From assembly GCA_964615935.1 (NCBI GenBank), contig CAZTTG010000003.1:62001-126000 (forward strand): DNA of 64,000 bases. The letters are read 5' to 3'. A model generated the notes under the pieces. It saw nothing but the letters and a program-made list of their open reading frames with translations, had not been told where the DNA came from and did not search any database. Of this stretch, positions 8,022-15,456 are shown one piece after another. Position numbers and translations under genes: made by a program. Source of the stretch: CAZTTG01 sp964615935 (lineage in GTDB: Bacteria > Planctomycetota > UBA1135 > GCA-002686595). The first letter of the stretch is position 1, and the number at the start of each line of letters is the position of its first letter.

Positions 8022-8654
8022 ATGATCCTCGAGCTGTTCGCGGCCGTAGCCCTCCCCCTCGTCGTCCAGGACGACGTCCTGGCAGTCGATGGACGGGAGT
8101 TGGCCCGACCGGAGGGAGTCGAGCTGGTCGTCGTCGTCACCGACACGCGCCTCCACGCGGTGAATCCGACCGATCGCGCCCAGATGATCCTGCTGGGATC
8201 GGAGCGCGACGGACCCCTGGCAGCGGCCGTGCTTCCCCCCTTCGGGGAGCTCGACCGCTCCTTCCCAGCGGGCTCGCTGGACGGTCTCCTGATCGAGTTC
8301 GCGAGCCATCACCGCCAGGGAATACGCCGCACCGGGGCCTTGCCGCTGTGGGCGATGACCGCGCCTGACGTGAAGGCGGTGGTGTTCCACACGCAGGGAG
8401 GCGAGGGACACGCCTGGCTATCCCGCGCGCGCGGTCTCGAGTGGCTTCCTCCTGGCGGAGCGCTGCTGCCCGCGACCGGCTCGATGTCACCGGGGGGAGA
8501 GAACCCCACCGGGCAGGGCGGATCCTCGTGGGCGACGGGCCCCACCGGACCGCCTCCGCAGCCGCCGCGGCACGTGCCCGGCCCCACTCCGGCGGGTCGT
8601 CGAAAGGGCAACGTCCCGCCCAAGATACTGAGGAAACCGCTCAGCGCGGTTTGA
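8022..8654 (+). CDS. Uncertain hypothetical protein
   Basis: The frame from this ATG gives 210 residues that begin like a secreted or membrane protein (MILELFAAVALPLVVQDDVL). They continue with plausible folded-protein text (LARPEGVELVVVVTDTRLHA, QMILLGSERDGPLAAAVLPP, ALPLWAMTAPDVKAVVFHT). The last 70 residues are proline/glycine-rich and look non-globular. No family is recognised and no strong ribosome-binding site precedes the start. The frame may be a real orphan or a degenerating gene beside the island. Confidence 0.35.
   Translation: MILELFAAVALPLVVQDDVLAVDGRELARPEGVELVVVVTDTRLHAVNPTDRAQMILLGSERDGPLAAAVLPPFGELDRSFPAGSLDGLLIEFASHHRQGIRRTGALPLWAMTAPDVKAVVFHTQGGEGHAWLSRARGLEWLPPGGALLPATGSMSPGGENPTGQGGSSWATGPTGPPPQPPRHVPGPTPAGRRKGNVPPKILRKPLSAV
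8634..8652. terminator. Hairpin between convergent genes
   Basis: A 7-bp perfect stem (AAACCGC/GCGGTTT) with a 5-nt loop overlaps the stop of the preceding forward frame. It lies about 80 bp downstream of the reverse-strand nitrilase gene. On the reverse strand it is followed by TTTCCTC, so it could end that transcript. Confidence 0.4.
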
Positions 8655-8733
8655 CGAACGGGCCAACCGAGAGAGAGACCCAGAGAGAGAAGGTGCTCGG
8701 CGGTAGCTCATGGAGTTGCCGTCGAGCCCTTTT

Positions 8734-9549
8734 TTACTGCCAGCTCCGGTAGACCTCGGGCCGCTCGTCCTTCCCGGTGGGAACGCGGCGGCGGAGCTGG
8801 CGCGCCAGGTCCAGGTCCAGATCGGCGACCAGCAGGGCGGCCTCGCCCCGGCCCTCGTCCAGCACCTGACCGTGTGGATCGACGATCAGCGAGTTGCCGG
8901 GGAAGTCGAGCTCCATGCGGCGGCGGCCGATGACGTCGGAGCCGCAGCGGTTGACGCCGACGACGAAGCACTGCCCCTCGACCGCCCGCCCGACGACCAG
9001 GGCGCGGAAGTGCGCGTCGCGCGGCCGCGGCCACTGGGCGGGGACCAGCAGGATCTCGGCGCCCCCGCGCCAGGCGGCGCGGCTCGGCTCGGGGAAGCGC
9101 AGGTCGTAGCAGATCACCCCGCTGAGCCGGGCCCCGCGCACCCCGACCACCGGCGGGGCGGCGGCGCCGGCGGAGAAGCTCTCGCGCTCGGCGGTGGGGG
9201 TGAACAGGTGCAGCTTGTCGTAGCTCAGGACCTCGCGCCCGGCGTCGATCACGTGCAGCCGGTTGACCGGCAGGGCGCCCGGAACGGGGGCGAAGGCCGT
9301 GCCGCAGACCGCCAGGTCCAGCTCGGCGGAGAGCCCGCTCATCGCCTCCAGGGCCCGTCGGGTGGCCTCCAGGGCGTCCCCCTCGCCGCCCGGCTCGGTC
9401 GTATCGACGAAGGAGGTGGGCCACATCTCCGGCAGGACCACCAGCTCCGCCCCCGCCTCCGCCGCCCGTCGCACCCCCCCGAGCGCGGTCTCGAGGTTGG
9501 CGTCGAGCTGAGCGCGGCGCACGTCGAACTGCCAGGCGGCGACCCTCAT
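8734..9549 (-). CDS. Carbon-nitrogen hydrolase (nitrilase/omega-amidase family)
   Basis: The 271-residue product has the full nitrilase-superfamily triad. Glu41 lies in LVVLPEMW, Lys112 in LSYDKLHLF, and the nucleophile Cys147 in GVICYDLRFPE. The C..D.RFPE context and the small size fit the YafV/Nit2 omega-amidase branch, which hydrolyses alpha-ketoglutaramate or alpha-ketosuccinamate. The family call is strong; the exact substrate is inferred. The protein is cytosolic, with no signal peptide. It has its own upstream gap and no obvious operon partner. Confidence 0.9.
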   Translation of the reverse strand: MRVAAWQFDVRRAQLDANLETALGGVRRAAEAGAELVVLPEMWPTSFVDTTEPGGEGDALEATRRALEAMSGLSAELDLAVCGTAFAPVPGALPVNRLHVIDAGREVLSYDKLHLFTPTAERESFSAGAAAPPVVGVRGARLSGVICYDLRFPEPSRAAWRGGAEILLVPAQWPRPRDAHFRALVVGRAVEGQCFVVGVNRCGSDVIGRRRMELDFPGNSLIVDPHGQVLDEGRGEAALLVADLDLDLARQLRRRVPTGKDERPEVYRSWQ

Positions 9550-9670
9550 CGGAGGTCCCCGGATCCGCGGCGCCGGGCCGCGGGAGGGAGACGGCGGGGT
9601 ATGGGATCAGGCGTCTTCACGGCGGGAGAGCTCCCATCCCAGTGTACGCGACGCGGCCGCTCCCCCACAG

Positions 9671-11056
9671 CTACTCACCGCTCATGTACCCGAGAGCGCG
9701 AAGCCGATCGGCCTGCTTCGCGTCGGGCGTCAGCCGCGGATTGGGTCCATCGGGCAGGTGCCATCGGGCCCTCTCCCGCCGCACGTCGGCCTGGACCGAC
9801 TCGACGATCCTCCCCCACTCGGCCCCCTCCGCGACGTCGATGGGGTTCGACTCCTCGGGATCCCGCAGCAGGTCGAAGACCCGCAGGGCGGAGCGCTCGC
9901 CCCGGCCCATGCGGAGGACCTTGTAGGGCCACCGAATGCACACCTCGTTCCGGGGCCGCTGGGCGTAGATCAGGGATCCCTCGGGGCGTTCCTCCAGGAG
10001 GGTGTGACCGGCGAGCGGGATGTCCGCGCCGATGTCCAGCCAGTCCAGCAGCGTGGGCAGGACGTCCACCAGGCTGACCGGCTGCTCCACGCGCGCTCCC
10101 GCCCGCCACCCACCCGGGAAGCGGATCAGCAGGGGGATCCTCAGCCCCTCCTCGTACAGCGCCCCGTGGCCACCGTACTTGCGGACGTGCTGGGCGAGCC
10201 CTTCGCCGTGATCGGACGTGACGATCAGCAGCGTGTCCTCGAGGAGTCCCCCCTCTCTCCACTCCTCGATCCACTCGCCGATCACCTGATCGACGAACCG
10301 TATGCCCCCGTCGTACAGCGCGACGATGGCCTCGTGCTGCTCCTCGGTCACCTCGTGCTCGGAGCTGAAGTACACGTGCCGGCGGGGTAGATCGAGCACG
10401 CGCTCCCTCGCGTCGTCCAGGAACCAGGAAGCGTAGGGGGCGGGCGGATCGTAGAGGGGACCCGTCTCGCCGCGCTGCAGGGGGACGCAGTGGACGTCGA
10501 ACAGGTGCACGAAGAGGAAGAACGGCCGATCCTCCGGTCGGGTGGCCATCGCGTTCTTCAGGTGGGCGCCGGCTTCCCGGGCGTCCTGGTGCGGTCGATA
10601 GACGTCGAAGCCGCGGTCGAAACCGAAGCGTGGATCGAGCCAGCCCGGATGATAGAGACCGGCCGTGAAGTACCCCCGAGACCGCAGCCGCTCGGCCATG
10701 GTCGGGATGGACGACGACAGGGCCACGTTCTCCTCCCAGACGCGATGCTGGGCGGGATACAGGCCGGTGAACAGGCTCATGTGGGCGATGAGCGTCCACG
10801 ACATCGTCGTGTAGGCGGCGTCGAACACCAGGCTCTCGGCGGCGAGGCGATCGAGGTTGGGGGTGGTGTCCCTCTCGTAGCCGTGCAGACCCACGTGATC
10901 CCTCCGCAGCGTGTCGATGGAGATCAGGATGATCGAGCAGCCATCGCCTCGGGGCGCGCCGCCGGGGGGCACGCGAGAGCATGAGCACAGTCCCGGACAC
11001 ACGGCCAGGGCGCTGAGGGCCAGGGGAAGGAGCCAAGGGGATCGCGCGCGGGTCAT
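9671..11056 (-). CDS. Secreted sulfatase-like hydrolase (alkaline phosphatase superfamily)
   Basis: The 461-residue product has a signal peptide with a cysteine-rich end (ALAVCPGLCSCS), possibly a lipoprotein. Metal-ligand motifs include LISIDTLRRDHVG near residue 45, TSDHGEGL (about 285) and GGHGALYEEGLRIPLLIRFP. The usual nucleophile loop C-x-P-x-R is replaced by SWTLIAHMSLFTG, so the position normally modified to formylglycine is Thr. The protein is therefore probably not a classical sulfatase; Thr-nucleophile relatives include phosphodiesterases and phosphotransferases. The C-terminus ends in the LRALGYM signature common in planctomycete sulfatase-like proteins. It is divergent from the following gene. 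Confidence 0.88.
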   Translation of the reverse strand: MTRARSPWLLPLALSALAVCPGLCSCSRVPPGGAPRGDGCSIILISIDTLRRDHVGLHGYERDTTPNLDRLAAESLVFDAAYTTMSWTLIAHMSLFTGLYPAQHRVWEENVALSSSIPTMAERLRSRGYFTAGLYHPGWLDPRFGFDRGFDVYRPHQDAREAGAHLKNAMATRPEDRPFFLFVHLFDVHCVPLQRGETGPLYDPPAPYASWFLDDARERVLDLPRRHVYFSSEHEVTEEQHEAIVALYDGGIRFVDQVIGEWIEEWREGGLLEDTLLIVTSDHGEGLAQHVRKYGGHGALYEEGLRIPLLIRFPGGWRAGARVEQPVSLVDVLPTLLDWLDIGADIPLAGHTLLEERPEGSLIYAQRPRNEVCIRWPYKVLRMGRGERSALRVFDLLRDPEESNPIDVAEGAEWGRIVESVQADVRRERARWHLPDGPNPRLTPDAKQADRLRALGYMSGE

Positions 11057-11208
11057 GAGGAGCCGGAATCTACCACGATCCGCGCGCTCCGGGGGCGCGC
11101 CCCGTCCGCGGCCCCTCGCGGTCCTGAGAGCCGGATCGAAGCCCGAGCCGGCCGCGCGGCGACGGGCCGTGCTGGAACACGCCCCGGCCGTCGGGGATCA
11201 TTGCGAGC

Positions 11209-12504
11209 ATGGACGACCTCCTCGCGGTCCTCTCGGCCCTGCCCGGCCTGCTCGCCATCGCCCTGCTGGGGCGGGTGGCCCTCTCCTGGCTGCCGCCGGG
11301 CCTGCCGGGCCGCCACGCTCCGCGCGAGCTGCCGGTGACCTGGGCGGCGAGCCACGCGCTGGGGCTGATCGCCGTGGCGAGCGTCGGAGCCTGGGCCGGG
11401 CTGGCCGGGATCGGGCCGTGGGCGCCCTGGCTGCTCGCGGCGGCGGGTCTGGCCGCGATCGCGCGCTGGGCCGCGCTCCCGGGGAGGCTGGTTCCGCGGC
11501 ACGGCGCTGCGGTCGAGGCTCCGGGGATGCTCGCTCGGGTGGCGGGCCTGGGCGTGGCGGCGCTCCTGGTCGTCCCCCTCGCGCAGGTCGTGGCCGAGGC
11601 GTCGGACCTCGACTTCCCCGTCATCCGGTGCGGCACCTCGACCGGCCCGTTCTTCGGGATCCGCATCGAGTCCTTCATGGGAGTCGGACGCGCCTTTGCG
11701 TCCATCGGCGACCTCGAGCTCCTCCGCTGGACCTCGCTCCTGGCGCTGGTCGTCCTGCTCGGACACGGCCTGCGTTGTGCGCGTCGCTCACCCCTGGATC
11801 GCCGGCTGGTCCTGCTGGCCTTCCTGGCCTCGCCGGTCATCTGGAACTTCGAGCTGGACGTCACGACCTCGCTCGACATGGCCCTCCTCGCCGGCGGAGG
11901 CTGCGCCTTTCTGATCCCCTGGCTGCGGCGCGCCGACCGCCGCGCCCTGGCCCTCTCGGCGCTCTGCTTCGCCGCCTGTCCCGTGCTCCACCCCGGAGGC
12001 GCCGCGATCGGCGCCGCGGGGCTCGCGGTCCTGCTGGTGTTCTCCGCCGCCCCTTCGCGCGCCCAGGTGCTCCGCTTCGGCATCGCTGCCCTGCTGCTGG
12101 TCTGGCTCCCGCACCAGCTGGAGGTGTGGGAGCGGGCCTCCCCCCAGGGCCTCCAATCCCACGGGCCCTGGTCTCGGGGCACGCTCCATCTGGTGATGTG
12201 GACCGTTCGCGAGATGGCCAGGCCGGACACCTGGTTGTTGACGTGGTTTGGATCCGGCGCCGCGCTGCTCCTCGGTCTCGCGGGCTTCGCCGGCGCCCGT
12301 CGCGGTGAGCAGCGAACGGAGCAGGGAGTGGACCAGCCCGGGCGCGAGCTCAAGGCCCTGATGGTCGTCTTCGCGGCGGCGCTGCTCTACGTCGTGCCCG
12401 GCCGGGAGGTCTTCGGCCACCTCCACTTCTGGACCCTCTCCGCCTCCGCTCCCGCGGGCGTGCTGGTGGCGGGTCTGGTCTTCGCACGGGCCGAGCGACC
12501 CTGA
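11209..12504 (+). CDS. Polytopic membrane protein, unknown function
   Basis: The 431-residue product has roughly ten hydrophobic segments and short polar loops. It is glycosyltransferase-like in overall style, with a long first loop containing DLDFPVIRCGTSTGPFFGI after the third or fourth helix. No catalytic motif (such as a clear DD, DE or WWDY) stands out. It is divergently arranged with the sulfatase gene and followed by a clear terminator. It may be a GT-C-type or lipid-linked sugar enzyme, but this is a guess from topology only. Confidence 0.75.
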   Translation: MDDLLAVLSALPGLLAIALLGRVALSWLPPGLPGRHAPRELPVTWAASHALGLIAVASVGAWAGLAGIGPWAPWLLAAAGLAAIARWAALPGRLVPRHGAAVEAPGMLARVAGLGVAALLVVPLAQVVAEASDLDFPVIRCGTSTGPFFGIRIESFMGVGRAFASIGDLELLRWTSLLALVVLLGHGLRCARRSPLDRRLVLLAFLASPVIWNFELDVTTSLDMALLAGGGCAFLIPWLRRADRRALALSALCFAACPVLHPGGAAIGAAGLAVLLVFSAAPSRAQVLRFGIAALLLVWLPHQLEVWERASPQGLQSHGPWSRGTLHLVMWTVREMARPDTWLLTWFGSGAALLLGLAGFAGARRGEQRTEQGVDQPGRELKALMVVFAAALLYVVPGREVFGHLHFWTLSASAPAGVLVAGLVFARAERP

Positions 12505-12507
12505 CAC

Positions 12508-12541
12508 AACCGCCGCGGCCCGGCCTCCGGCGGGGCTTTTT
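12508..12541 (+). terminator. Rho-independent terminator
   Basis: A GC-rich hairpin (CCGCC at 12510-12514 paired with GGCGG at 12529-12533) is followed by GGCTTTTT, directly after the stop of the membrane-protein gene. Confidence 0.8.
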
Positions 12542-12675
12542 GCGGGGAAGACTTTGCATTCGGCCGCACCCATCCCTTACCAGGGGGTATCCGGTCCGCC
12601 AGGTGCGGACCTCCCGCCAGAGATACTCGATCTATTTCGCGATTCGGCGCCCCGCCTGTGGGGCTCGGGGAGGAT

Positions 12676-13350
12676 ATGGCCGTGAACATCGGCAGCGACG
12701 GGAAGCTGACCCGCATCTCCGTCTTCATCGACGGCGGCTATTTCGACGAGGTCAGCCGCTACTACAAGTTCGGGCACGACCGCGGCTCTCGCTTGTCGCT
12801 GGAGGGCCTCCACAACTACATCCGGCACATGGTCGCCGAACACGAGCGGATCGACGAGGGGCTGAGCCGGGTGGTCGAGTCGCACTACTTCCGCGGCCGC
12901 TTCTCGGCCAGCGAGGCCGAGGCCGCCGGCAAGCTCAAGGACCAGGCCGCCTTCGACGACATCCTCATCCGCTCCGGCATCCGGCAGCACTATCTGCCGG
13001 TGGGTACCACCGCCAGCGGGGCCCCCAAGGAGCGCGGAATCGAGGTGGCCCTCTCCCTGGAGGCCTTCGCGGCGGCGGCCTTCGGGCGCTTCGACGTCCT
13101 GGTCCTGATCGGCTGCGACGGCGACTACGTGCACCTCCTGCGCCGGCTCGGAAACCTGGGCGTGCGCACCATGGTGCTGGCCTGGGACTTCCACTACGAG
13201 TTCGAGGACTACCACGGCCGCAAGCGCCAGAAGGAGACCCGCACCTCCCAGGCCCTGATCGACGTGGCCACCTACCCGATCATGATGACCGGGCTGATCG
13301 AGGAGGGCTACCACCGGGACGACGACCTGATCGACGGCCTCTTCGTCTGA
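12676..13350 (+). CDS. NYN-domain (PIN-like/LabA-type) putative ribonuclease
   Basis: The 224-residue product starts at MAVNIGSD; a GTG at 12658 would add six residues. The acidic residues of the NYN fold are in place: SVFIDGGYF near the N-terminus, LVLIGCDGDYVHLLRRL near residue 155, and SQALIDVATY near residue 200. A long central segment with DQAAFDDILIRSGI and KERGIEVALSLEA matches the family pattern of K.K..D. NYN proteins are metal-dependent RNases or RNA-processing factors. It lies 26 bp ahead of trpG in the same direction, so the three genes to 14590 are probably one transcript. The 5' leader contains a small hairpin (12593-12611). Confidence 0.85.
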   Translation: MAVNIGSDGKLTRISVFIDGGYFDEVSRYYKFGHDRGSRLSLEGLHNYIRHMVAEHERIDEGLSRVVESHYFRGRFSASEAEAAGKLKDQAAFDDILIRSGIRQHYLPVGTTASGAPKERGIEVALSLEAFAAAAFGRFDVLVLIGCDGDYVHLLRRLGNLGVRTMVLAWDFHYEFEDYHGRKRQKETRTSQALIDVATYPIMMTGLIEEGYHRDDDLIDGLFV

Positions 13351-13376
13351 GGCCGCCCGCGATCGGGATCGATGCC

Positions 13377-13949
13377 GTGATCCTGCTGGTCGACAACTAC
13401 GACTCCTTCACCTTCAACCTGTACCAGTCGCTGGCGGGGCAGGGCGCGCGGGTCGACGTGCGGCGGAACGACGCCCTCACCGTCGATGAGGTGCTGGCGA
13501 TGCGCCCGCGGGCGGTGGTGCTCAGCCCCGGACCGGGCCGGCCCGAGGGTGCCGGGATCTGCCTGGAGCTCCTCGCGCGCCTGCCCGAGGAGGTCCCGCT
13601 CCTGGGCGTGTGCCTGGGGCACCAGTCGCTGGTCGAGCACTACGGGGGCCGCCTGGAGCTGGACCCGGAGCCCACCCACGGTCGAGCCTCGGAGGTCCAC
13701 CACGACGGGAAGGGGCTCTTCGCCGGCCTGCCCAACCCCTTCGCCGCCGGTCGCTACCACTCGCTGCGCGCCGAGCGGTGCAGCCTGCCCCAGGCTCTGC
13801 GGCTCACGGCCTGGACGAAGGAGGGCCTGGTCATGGGCGTTCGGCACGAGGCCGCGCCGCGCTTCGGGGTCCAGTTCCACCCCGAGTCGATCCTGACGCC
13901 GGGGGGGGATGGCTTCCTGGCGCGCTTCCTGGAGGAGGTGCGGCGGTGA
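13377..13949 (+). CDS. trpG: Anthranilate/aminodeoxychorismate synthase glutamine amidotransferase
   Basis: The 190-residue class I glutamine amidotransferase has the nucleophile Cys79 in LLGVCLGHQ and the partner residues His168 and Glu170 in VQFHPES. The N-terminus ILLVDNYDSFTFNLYQSL is the TrpG/PabA hallmark. It starts at GTG; no in-frame ATG precedes the conserved first strand. It supplies ammonia to TrpE or PabB, neither of which is in the window, so the choice between trpG and pabA depends mainly on linkage. Its stop overlaps the start of trpF by 4 bp, which favours a tryptophan role. Confidence 0.92.
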   Translation: MILLVDNYDSFTFNLYQSLAGQGARVDVRRNDALTVDEVLAMRPRAVVLSPGPGRPEGAGICLELLARLPEEVPLLGVCLGHQSLVEHYGGRLELDPEPTHGRASEVHHDGKGLFAGLPNPFAAGRYHSLRAERCSLPQALRLTAWTKEGLVMGVRHEAAPRFGVQFHPESILTPGGDGFLARFLEEVRR

Positions 13950-14590
13950 CCGAGCCCTTCCGCGTCCCCCGGGTCAAGGTCTGCGGTCTGAGGCGCCTCG
14001 CGGACATCGAGGTGGCGGTGGAGGCCGGCGTCGAGGCCCTGGGCTTCGTGCACCACCCGGGCTCCCCCCGCTCGGTTGAGGGCTACCAGGTGGCCGAGCT
14101 GGCGCGCGGGCTGCCGGAGGGCGTGCTGGTGGTGGGGGTCATGCTCAGCCCTTCGCCCTGGGAGGCCCGCGTCTTCGCGGAGCAGGCGCGCCTGGGCGCC
14201 CTGCAGCTCTGCGGCGGCGCCGAGGTGCAGGAGTGGCTCGACTTCCCGCTGCCCATCCTGCGGCGCCTCCCCGCCTGTCAGCCGGCGGCCGGCGAGATCG
14301 AGCGGTGGAGCGAGTGCGCCAGCGCGTTCGTCCTCGACTACCCCCGGGGGCCGCGAGGAGCCGGCCCCCCGGAGGACCCCGTCCCCTGCCTGCGGCTGGT
14401 CCGCCAGGCGCCCTGCATCCTCACGGGGGACCTCTCCGGGCTCACCGTGCGCCGCGCCATCGAGGTCCTGGGCCCGGCCGGCGTGGACGCCTCCTCGCGC
14501 CTGGAGGACTGGCCCGGCCGCAAGAACCCCGTCGCCGTGCGGCTCTTCGTCCAGGCGGCGCTGGCGGCCTTCGAGGCGCGCGGAGGCTGA
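13946..14590 (+). CDS. trpF: Phosphoribosylanthranilate isomerase
   Basis: The 214-residue TIM-barrel protein starts at the GTG of a GTGA overlap with trpG. The catalytic cysteine lies in VKVCGLRRLADI at the N-terminus, and the catalytic aspartate in AFVLDYPRG. The phosphate-binding end is ILTGDLSGLTV and GVDASSRLED, where most family members have GVDVSSGVE. It catalyses isomerisation of N-(5-phosphoribosyl)anthranilate to CdRP in tryptophan synthesis. The NYN-trpG-trpF grouping without trpE, trpD or trpC is unusual. Confidence 0.92.
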   Translation: MTEPFRVPRVKVCGLRRLADIEVAVEAGVEALGFVHHPGSPRSVEGYQVAELARGLPEGVLVVGVMLSPSPWEARVFAEQARLGALQLCGGAEVQEWLDFPLPILRRLPACQPAAGEIERWSECASAFVLDYPRGPRGAGPPEDPVPCLRLVRQAPCILTGDLSGLTVRRAIEVLGPAGVDASSRLEDWPGRKNPVAVRLFVQAALAAFEARGG

Positions 14591-14720
14591 GCCTCCGGGC
14601 CGCCCTCCGGGAGGGGCGCGCCTCTTTCGCAGCGCCCTTCAAGGCCTCTCGCGATCGAGGTCGATAGTGGCCGAGGAAGCGAGATCCCCCCCGCCCGTCA
14701 CGCCCTCCCCCGAGCTCATC

Positions 14721-15287
14721 ATGTGCGCGCCCCGGCCCACCCGCTCCGGCTTCACGCTGATCGAGGCGATCGTCCTGCTCGCCATCCTGGCCGTCATGGC
14801 CGGCTTCCTGGTGCCGGTGATCGGTAAGCCGGCCGAGAGCGGACAGCGCGTTCGCGCGGAGCGGGACATGCGTCAGGTGGCCGACGCCTTCCGGGCCTAT
14901 CACCGCGATACGGGGCAGTGGCCCTCCAACGGCCCGCTGAACCCGCGCGGCAATCTGGCCCAGGAGCTGACCTGGGTCCCCTGCCTCTACCAGGACATCC
15001 ACTCCCACGCGGGCTGGAGCGGGCCCTATCTGGCGGTCGGGATCGAGGACGAGGTCTTCGGTCGGATCGTGGCGCGGCCCCAGTGCGCGGCTCCCCGGGG
15101 GCTGGTGGACCCCTGGGGCAGGCCCTACCTGGTGTACTACTTCGGCAAGCGTCGAACGGGGGACAGGGGGGGGATCATCCTCGTGTGCGAGGGCCCCAAC
15201 GGCGCGATGGACACCGCCCCGGCGGGCGCCTGGGCCGAGGTCCCGCAGGGGGATGATCTGGTCCTGGTGATCGCGCGCTGGTCGTAG
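14721..15287 (+). CDS. Type II secretion/type IV pilus-like prepilin (GspG-type)
   Basis: The 188-residue product has a short leader ending in Gly, then FTLIEAIVLLAILAVMAGFLVPV, the class III prepilin cleavage and assembly helix with Glu at position +5. The soluble part contains ERDMRQVADAFRAYHRDTGQWP, typical of GspG pseudopilins, then PWGRPYLVYYFG near the C-terminus. It would be cleaved by a prepilin peptidase at the inner membrane and join a pseudopilus. No other secretion genes lie nearby, and many planctomycetes encode orphan prepilins. The start at ATG 14721 gives a ten-residue leader. Confidence 0.85.
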   Translation: MCAPRPTRSGFTLIEAIVLLAILAVMAGFLVPVIGKPAESGQRVRAERDMRQVADAFRAYHRDTGQWPSNGPLNPRGNLAQELTWVPCLYQDIHSHAGWSGPYLAVGIEDEVFGRIVARPQCAAPRGLVDPWGRPYLVYYFGKRRTGDRGGIILVCEGPNGAMDTAPAGAWAEVPQGDDLVLVIARWS

Positions 15288-15315
15288 CCGGAGGCAGGGA
15301 GGAGATGGGTCGGGG

Positions 15316-15339
15316 CTGCCCGGGGCCGGCCCCGGGCAG
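15316..15339. repeat. 24-bp perfect palindrome
   Basis: The two 12-bp arms (CTGCCCGGGGCC and its complement) meet without a loop, about 30 bp after the prepilin stop. There is no T-tract on the forward side, so this is a poor rho-independent terminator. It may be a factor-binding site or a terminator of another kind. Confidence 0.5.
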
Positions 15340-15456
15340 GAAAAGGGCCTCTGAGCGGGCACTTTCCGCCCCCGCGGTCCGTCTCCACCAACGCCCCCGC
15401 GCCCGCGGGTAGAATCGAGTCGTGCCCCTCGCCTCTCCCCCAGAAGGAGCCCCATC

